Positions 5,237-7,931 of a stretch of DNA of 7,931 nucleotides are shown piece by piece (position 1 is the stretch's first letter; every line of letters starts with the position of its first letter). Both the position numbers and the translations under genes were made by a program. This DNA comes from Hermodarchaeum sp048939595. Its GTDB lineage: Archaea; Asgardarchaeota; Hermodarchaeia; Hermodarchaeales; Hermodarchaeaceae. The notes beneath the pieces were generated by a model. That model had not been told where the DNA came from. It made no database searches and saw nothing but the letters and a program-made list of their open reading frames with translations. The DNA lies in contig JBHLPI010000091.1 in assembly GCA_048939595.1 (NCBI GenBank), forward strand, positions 1 to 7,931, in the 5' to 3' direction.

Positions 5237-6271
5237 TTGAGCAAAGAAAAACTTGGGTTCGAGCATTTAGAAGCAAATGTAATTGATGCTGGGAAATGTT
5301 GTAGCTGTGGGGGTTGTGAAGCTGCATGCCCAATAGGCGCTATCGAACTTCAGGAGCTCCGACCTACTCTTGTAAAGGATTGCACCAAATGTGAGTTTTG
5401 CTGGAAATCGTGTCCACGGATGATTGACGACTATTCTCCACTTTATCCACTAGTGTTTGGTGAAGATGCACAACGCGATCCAGCTATTGGTGTCTACCGC
5501 CAAGCCTATGCTCTTCGAAACGCTGATGAATCGATTCGAAAACGTGCACAAGATGGCGGAGTAGTAACTGCGATTTTGCTACATTTGCTTGACGCGGGAG
5601 TGATTGACGGTGCTGTCATTTCAGGGGTTGATCCTAAGGAACCTTGGAAACCCAAACCGATGGTAGCAACCACTCATGACGAAATTATCTCCGCAACCAA
5701 ATCTAGGTATACTCGATCCCCAAATTTAGTTGCACTGAAGGAGGCACTGAAAGAACGGAAGCTCAACCAAATCGCTGTGGTTGGAACTCCGTGTCATATT
5801 CAAGCCATCCAACGTATGCGTTTGGCACCCTTGAAGAAAGTAGATCGGTCAGTTGTAATGACGATTGGTCTCTTTTGTAGTGAAACCTTCAAGTTCAAAG
5901 AGCTCATGCAAGATAAAATTGCAGGTGAACTGGGTGTTCCATTGGGGAATCTCCGAAAACTCGACATCAAAGGCAAACTCTTAGTATTTCCACGCGGTAC
6001 AAAAGAATCGTTTACGATTCCTTTGAGTGAAGCCAAGGAGTGGATTGATCCTGGTTGTCATGGGTGTAAAGACTTTGCTTCTGAGTTTGCTGATATTTCC
6101 GTAGGCGGTGCCGGAACACCAGGAAAATGGTCATCTGTGCTTGTACGGAGTGAAAGAGGACAAGCCATTATTGAAGAAATGATTTCAGCTGGTGTATTCC
6201 TGTATGAAGAGTTATCCGAAGAGGGACTAGAACGTCTTCGAAAAATCGCTGTTCCCAAAATCCAATCTTAG
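5237..6271 (+). CDS. FrhB/FdhB-family F420-linked iron-sulfur flavoprotein, FpoF-like
   Basis: The 344-residue product belongs to the coenzyme F420 hydrogenase/dehydrogenase beta subunit family, which binds FAD and passes hydride between F420 and iron-sulfur clusters. An N-terminal ferredoxin domain has two [4Fe-4S] motifs, C21/C24/C27/C31 (CSCGGCEAACP) and C49/C52/C55/C59 (CTKCEFCWKSCP). The FrhB/FdhB core follows: AQDGGVVTAILLHLLDAGVIDGAVISG (about 104-129), GTPCHIQAIQ (C186), IGLFCSE (C214) and PGCHGCKDF (C274, C277) with ADISVGGAGTP. FrhB proper is about 280 aa and lacks the double-cluster extension. Length and architecture fit FpoF/FqoF, the F420H2-oxidising subunit of the F420H2 dehydrogenase, but FdhB-type or stand-alone F420:ferredoxin oxidoreductases look alike. 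No hydrogenase alpha/gamma or formate dehydrogenase alpha gene adjoins it. It lies upstream of mtd, an F420 enzyme. The TTG start is chosen from GGTGAT. It gives the usual short lead before VIDAGKC. Confidence 0.93.
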   Translation: MSKEKLGFEHLEANVIDAGKCCSCGGCEAACPIGAIELQELRPTLVKDCTKCEFCWKSCPRMIDDYSPLYPLVFGEDAQRDPAIGVYRQAYALRNADESIRKRAQDGGVVTAILLHLLDAGVIDGAVISGVDPKEPWKPKPMVATTHDEIISATKSRYTRSPNLVALKEALKERKLNQIAVVGTPCHIQAIQRMRLAPLKKVDRSVVMTIGLFCSETFKFKELMQDKIAGELGVPLGNLRKLDIKGKLLVFPRGTKESFTIPLSEAKEWIDPGCHGCKDFASEFADISVGGAGTPGKWSSVLVRSERGQAIIEEMISAGVFLYEELSEEGLERLRKIAVPKIQS

Positions 6272-6332
6272 CACTCTTCACTAAAGGTTGCCTTATTTTC
6301 TCTGAAAGTAAACACTTTTGACGCTAGAGCAC

Positions 6333-6356
6333 ACCAAAAGCTTCTGGTTTTATACC
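6333..6356 (+). promoter_or_regulatory. Candidate mtd promoter: near-palindrome abutting a TATA-like box
   Basis: In the 112-bp gap before mtd, ACCAAAAGCTTCTGGT (6333-6348) is palindromic except for one symmetric mismatched pair. It runs into TTTTATACC (6348-6356), a TATA-like box. A start about 26 bp further would fall near 6378, leaving a very short leader that would miss the AGGTGG at 6371-6376, so either the box or the exact start may be wrong. The palindrome could be a regulator site at the BRE/TATA position. A T-rich stretch (6292-6302) just after the preceding gene could help terminate its transcript. Confidence 0.35.
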
Positions 6357-6370
6357 AACTATGCATTCGA

Positions 6371-6376
6371 AGGTGG
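6371..6376 (+). promoter_or_regulatory. Ribosome binding site of mtd (AGGTGG)
   Basis: AGGTGG lies seven bases before ATG 6384 and shares the GGTG core seen before the other starts in the window. It supports the ATG that begins MSSPFLLGVLKLGNIGTS. Confidence 0.5.
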
Positions 6377-6383
6377 TTAACCA

Positions 6384-7229
6384 ATGAGCTCACCTTTCCT
6401 CCTAGGTGTCTTGAAACTGGGCAATATCGGAACATCACCCTTACTTGAACTCCTCTTTGATGAACGAGCAGACCGTGAAGACTTCAACGTTTTGTTGATT
6501 GGCTCAGGAGCCAAAATGGATGAAGCCGCTGCGGAACGAAGTACAAAATTGCTAATCGAACAAAAACCGCACTTGGTGCTTATTCCGAGTCCAAATGCTG
6601 CCTTGAAAGGACCCACAAAAGCTCGTGAGCTGCTCAAAGATGCGGGTATCCCGGTTATCCTTCTCTCAGATCTGTTACCTAAAGACCAGCGGGAAACCCT
6701 CACTGAGGCAGGATTTGGTTATGTTCTAGTTCCTGCAGACTCGATGATTGGAGCACGTCGGGAATTTTTGGATCCCACTGAGATGGTGCTCTTCAATGTA
6801 GATGTCATCCGGGTACTTGCTGCAACTGGCGCGCTACGCCAAGTTCAAATAGCGTTAGATGAAATCATTTCAAGCATTGCAGCTGGAAAAACTCCCCAAC
6901 TCCCAGCTTTGGTTGTGAATGCCACAAAGGCTGTCGATGCGGGGCAATTCACCAATCCCTATGCCAAGGTGAAAGCCAGAGCAGCTTACGAAATTGCTGA
7001 AGCGGTTGCTGCAATCAATGTCAAAGGCTGCTTTAAACAAAAAGAACACGAAAAATACATTCCTACCGTTGCCAGTGCTCATGAAATGATGCGGACTGCA
7101 GCCCGCTTAGCAGATGAAGCCCGTGAAATCGAAAAATATGGCGACTCTCTCTACCGTTCCCCTCACTTCACTGATGGATCACTCGGAACCCTCACAAAGT
7201 TAGGCACAAAGCCAGCAAAGCCTAAGTGA
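6384..7229 (+). CDS. mtd: F420-dependent methylenetetrahydromethanopterin dehydrogenase
   Basis: Mtd reversibly converts methenyl-H4MPT and F420H2 to methylene-H4MPT and F420 in the archaeal C1 pathway, used in CO2 reduction, methyl oxidation or the archaeal Wood-Ljungdahl route. The 281-residue product has normal family length, and I recognise nearly every conserved block: KLGNIGTS (11-18), DERADRED (26-33), a P-NAALKGPTKARELL block (70-84), GARREFLDPTEM (123-134), VLAATGALR (144-152), NPYAKVKARAAYEIAEAV (191-208) and the signature VASAHEMMRTAARLADEAREIEK (229-251). Only the C-terminal Lys-rich tail is unremarkable. The protein is soluble and cytoplasmic, without a bound prosthetic group in known members. 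It follows the FpoF-like F420 protein on the same strand by 112 bp, so both partners of an F420 redox pair are encoded side by side. It ends 61 bp from the convergent complex-I-like gene. Confidence 0.98.
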   Translation: MSSPFLLGVLKLGNIGTSPLLELLFDERADREDFNVLLIGSGAKMDEAAAERSTKLLIEQKPHLVLIPSPNAALKGPTKARELLKDAGIPVILLSDLLPKDQRETLTEAGFGYVLVPADSMIGARREFLDPTEMVLFNVDVIRVLAATGALRQVQIALDEIISSIAAGKTPQLPALVVNATKAVDAGQFTNPYAKVKARAAYEIAEAVAAINVKGCFKQKEHEKYIPTVASAHEMMRTAARLADEAREIEKYGDSLYRSPHFTDGSLGTLTKLGTKPAKPK

Positions 7230-7290
7230 CCTCTTTGGGCCTAACTCTCACTATTAGCTCACTAAAACAACTGACTTGTGAGATTTCCAG

Positions 7291-7788
7291 CTATTCTTTA
7301 GGCTTATCAAGCCGTGGAGATTCCCAATCCTTTCGAAGTGGATAGACATCCTTCGGCCAATCTTCAGGAAGGATTAACCGTTTCAGATTCGGATGTCCTT
7401 TAAATTTAATACCTAAAAGATCATGCACTTCGCGTTCATATAAGGTAGCCCCAGGTATAAGGGGTGTAATGGAGTCAACTTCGGGATGGGAGGTGGGAAC
7501 TTGAATATGCAAACTCACTGAGACGGCTTTGACCTCGAAGTGATAGACGACTGCTAGTTCTCCGCGCAAATCCATGCCGGTTATTGTGGAAAGATGGGTT
7601 AACCCCCATTCCTGTTTCATGAATTCAACAGCTTTACGAACGGCTTCTGCTTTTACTGTAACATAGATGCTATGCTCACGTAGGAACTCGGATGAAATGA
7701 AATCGCTGGCCATGGCTTTTTCGAATTCCGCCATCATTTCCGCTTCTTTCTTGGTGGGTTTCTTTTTGGGCTTCTCTGCTTGCGCCAT
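7291..7788 (-). CDS. Complex I 30 kDa-like subunit (NuoC/FpoC/EchD family) of a membrane redox complex
   Basis: The 165-residue product is the peripheral-arm 30 kDa-type subunit found in complex I, F420H2 dehydrogenase and group 4 energy-converting hydrogenases. The signature is clear near the C-terminus: LYEREVHDLLGIKFKGHPNLKRLILPEDW (117-145), with E118, R119, E120, D123 and G126, followed by PLRKDW. The upstream domain has the usual alternation of helix and strands (YVTVKAEAVRKAVEFMKQ; DLRGELAVVYHFEV). The first 18 residues are Lys/Pro rich and extra to the fold. It starts at ATG 7788 with GGAGG at 7798-7802, nine bases upstream, and follows the small-subunit gene by 32 bp, so the two are co-transcribed. 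The gene order B then C is standard. The large (D) subunit that usually follows C is not here: the next gene is mtd, convergent. Sequence alone does not separate Fpo-like from hydrogenase type. Confidence 0.93.
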   Translation of the reverse strand: MAQAEKPKKKPTKKEAEMMAEFEKAMASDFISSEFLREHSIYVTVKAEAVRKAVEFMKQEWGLTHLSTITGMDLRGELAVVYHFEVKAVSVSLHIQVPTSHPEVDSITPLIPGATLYEREVHDLLGIKFKGHPNLKRLILPEDWPKDVYPLRKDWESPRLDKPKE

Positions 7789-7820
7789 TGTGTGTTTCCT
7801 CCATTATCTTAGAAATATAC

Positions 7821-7931
7821 TCATGAACCTGCCAATTTTCCAAGTAATGCAGCGACGCCATAAATGATTGCTTCTGGTTTCGGTGGGCAGCCAGGAATCC
7901 ATGCATCCACAGGGATAACATCCTCCAACCC
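7821..7931 (-). CDS. Complex I 20 kDa-like small subunit (NuoB/FpoB/EchC family), C-terminal fragment
   Basis: The frame enters from the right edge and ends at TGA 7823-7821, giving the last 36 residues. DVIPVDAWIPGCPPKPEAIIYGVAALLGKL matches the highly conserved end of this family. The Cys in PGCPPKPEA is the last ligand of the [4Fe-4S] cluster (N2 in complex I; the proximal cluster in NiFe-hydrogenase relatives). The subunit passes electrons at the interface with the large subunit and quinone, methanophenazine or NiFe site. It is followed by the 30 kDa-like gene, consistent with one operon running right to left. The rest of the operon lies beyond the window, so complex type cannot be assigned. 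Confidence 0.93.
   Translation of the reverse strand, partial: GLEDVIPVDAWIPGCPPKPEAIIYGVAALLGKLAGS

Noticed and set aside
6305..6319. Small hairpin AAAGT-AAAC-ACTTT followed by T as terminator of the F420 flavoprotein gene
   Set aside because: A 5-bp A/T-rich stem is too weak to support. The T-rich stretch nearby is mentioned with the mtd promoter instead.
7246..7283. Hairpins (TCTCAC/GTGAGA or CTCAC/GTGAG) and a 7-bp direct repeat CTCACTA between the convergent mtd and 30 kDa-like genes, as a bidirectional terminator
   Set aside because: Arms of 5-6 bp with loops of 15-26 bases and no T-run are what chance gives in a gap of this size.
7676..7921. Minus-strand 81-aa frame and plus-strand 66-aa frame at the right edge
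   Set aside because: Both overlap the convincingly identified B and C subunit genes in other frames. The hydrophobic run of the plus-strand frame is the antisense of the Lys-rich N-terminus of the C subunit.

Overview
The window looks like a piece of an anaerobic archaeal genome. The clearest marker is a complete mtd gene (F420-dependent methylene-tetrahydromethanopterin dehydrogenase), an enzyme essentially confined to archaea that use H4MPT and coenzyme F420. A ferredoxin-dependent tungsten/molybdenum aldehyde oxidoreductase, a FrhB/FpoF-type F420 flavoprotein, the NiFe-hydrogenase maturation protein HypD and two subunits of a complex-I-like/group 4 hydrogenase module agree with this. The archaeon need not be a methanogen: no methyl-CoM reductase or other diagnostic gene is present. 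Asgard, Bathyarchaeia-like or similar lineages are possible, but the sequence alone does not decide. Starts are a mix of ATG, GTG and TTG, often behind GGAGG or GGTGA Shine-Dalgarno sites. One promoter (AOR) has TATA spacing that suggests a leaderless message.

Layout. Positions 1-177 hold the 3' end of a probable iron-containing alcohol dehydrogenase (+). 222-2054 is AOR (+), followed by two genes I do not recognise, 2093-3010 and 3085-3468 (+). The second has an in-frame UGA just upstream of its start, with protein-like sequence before it. It runs 50 bp into the convergent hypD gene (4543-3419, -). hypD is divergent from an OsmC-family gene (4689-5141, +). Then come a FrhB/FpoF-like gene (5237-6271, +), preceded by a nested inverted repeat, and mtd (6384-7229, +), preceded by a near-palindrome abutting a TATA-like box. 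The right end carries, on the minus strand, the C-terminus of a NuoB/EchC/FpoB-like small subunit (7931-7821) and a complete NuoC/EchD/FpoC-like 30 kDa subunit (7788-7291). The 30 kDa gene ends convergently with mtd.

How the genes may work together (inference). Mtd makes or uses F420H2 in the H4MPT C1 pathway. The FpoF-like protein could pass F420H2 electrons to ferredoxin or to the membrane module whose B and C subunits lie next door. AOR exchanges ferredoxin electrons with aldehydes and carboxylic acids, and the alcohol dehydrogenase links aldehydes to alcohols. HypD would be needed to build the Fe(CN)2CO centre if a NiFe hydrogenase is present. Apart from the nested inverted repeat and some candidate promoter elements, I found no RNA genes, CRISPR arrays or mobile elements. 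No intergenic stretch exceeds about 150 bp.
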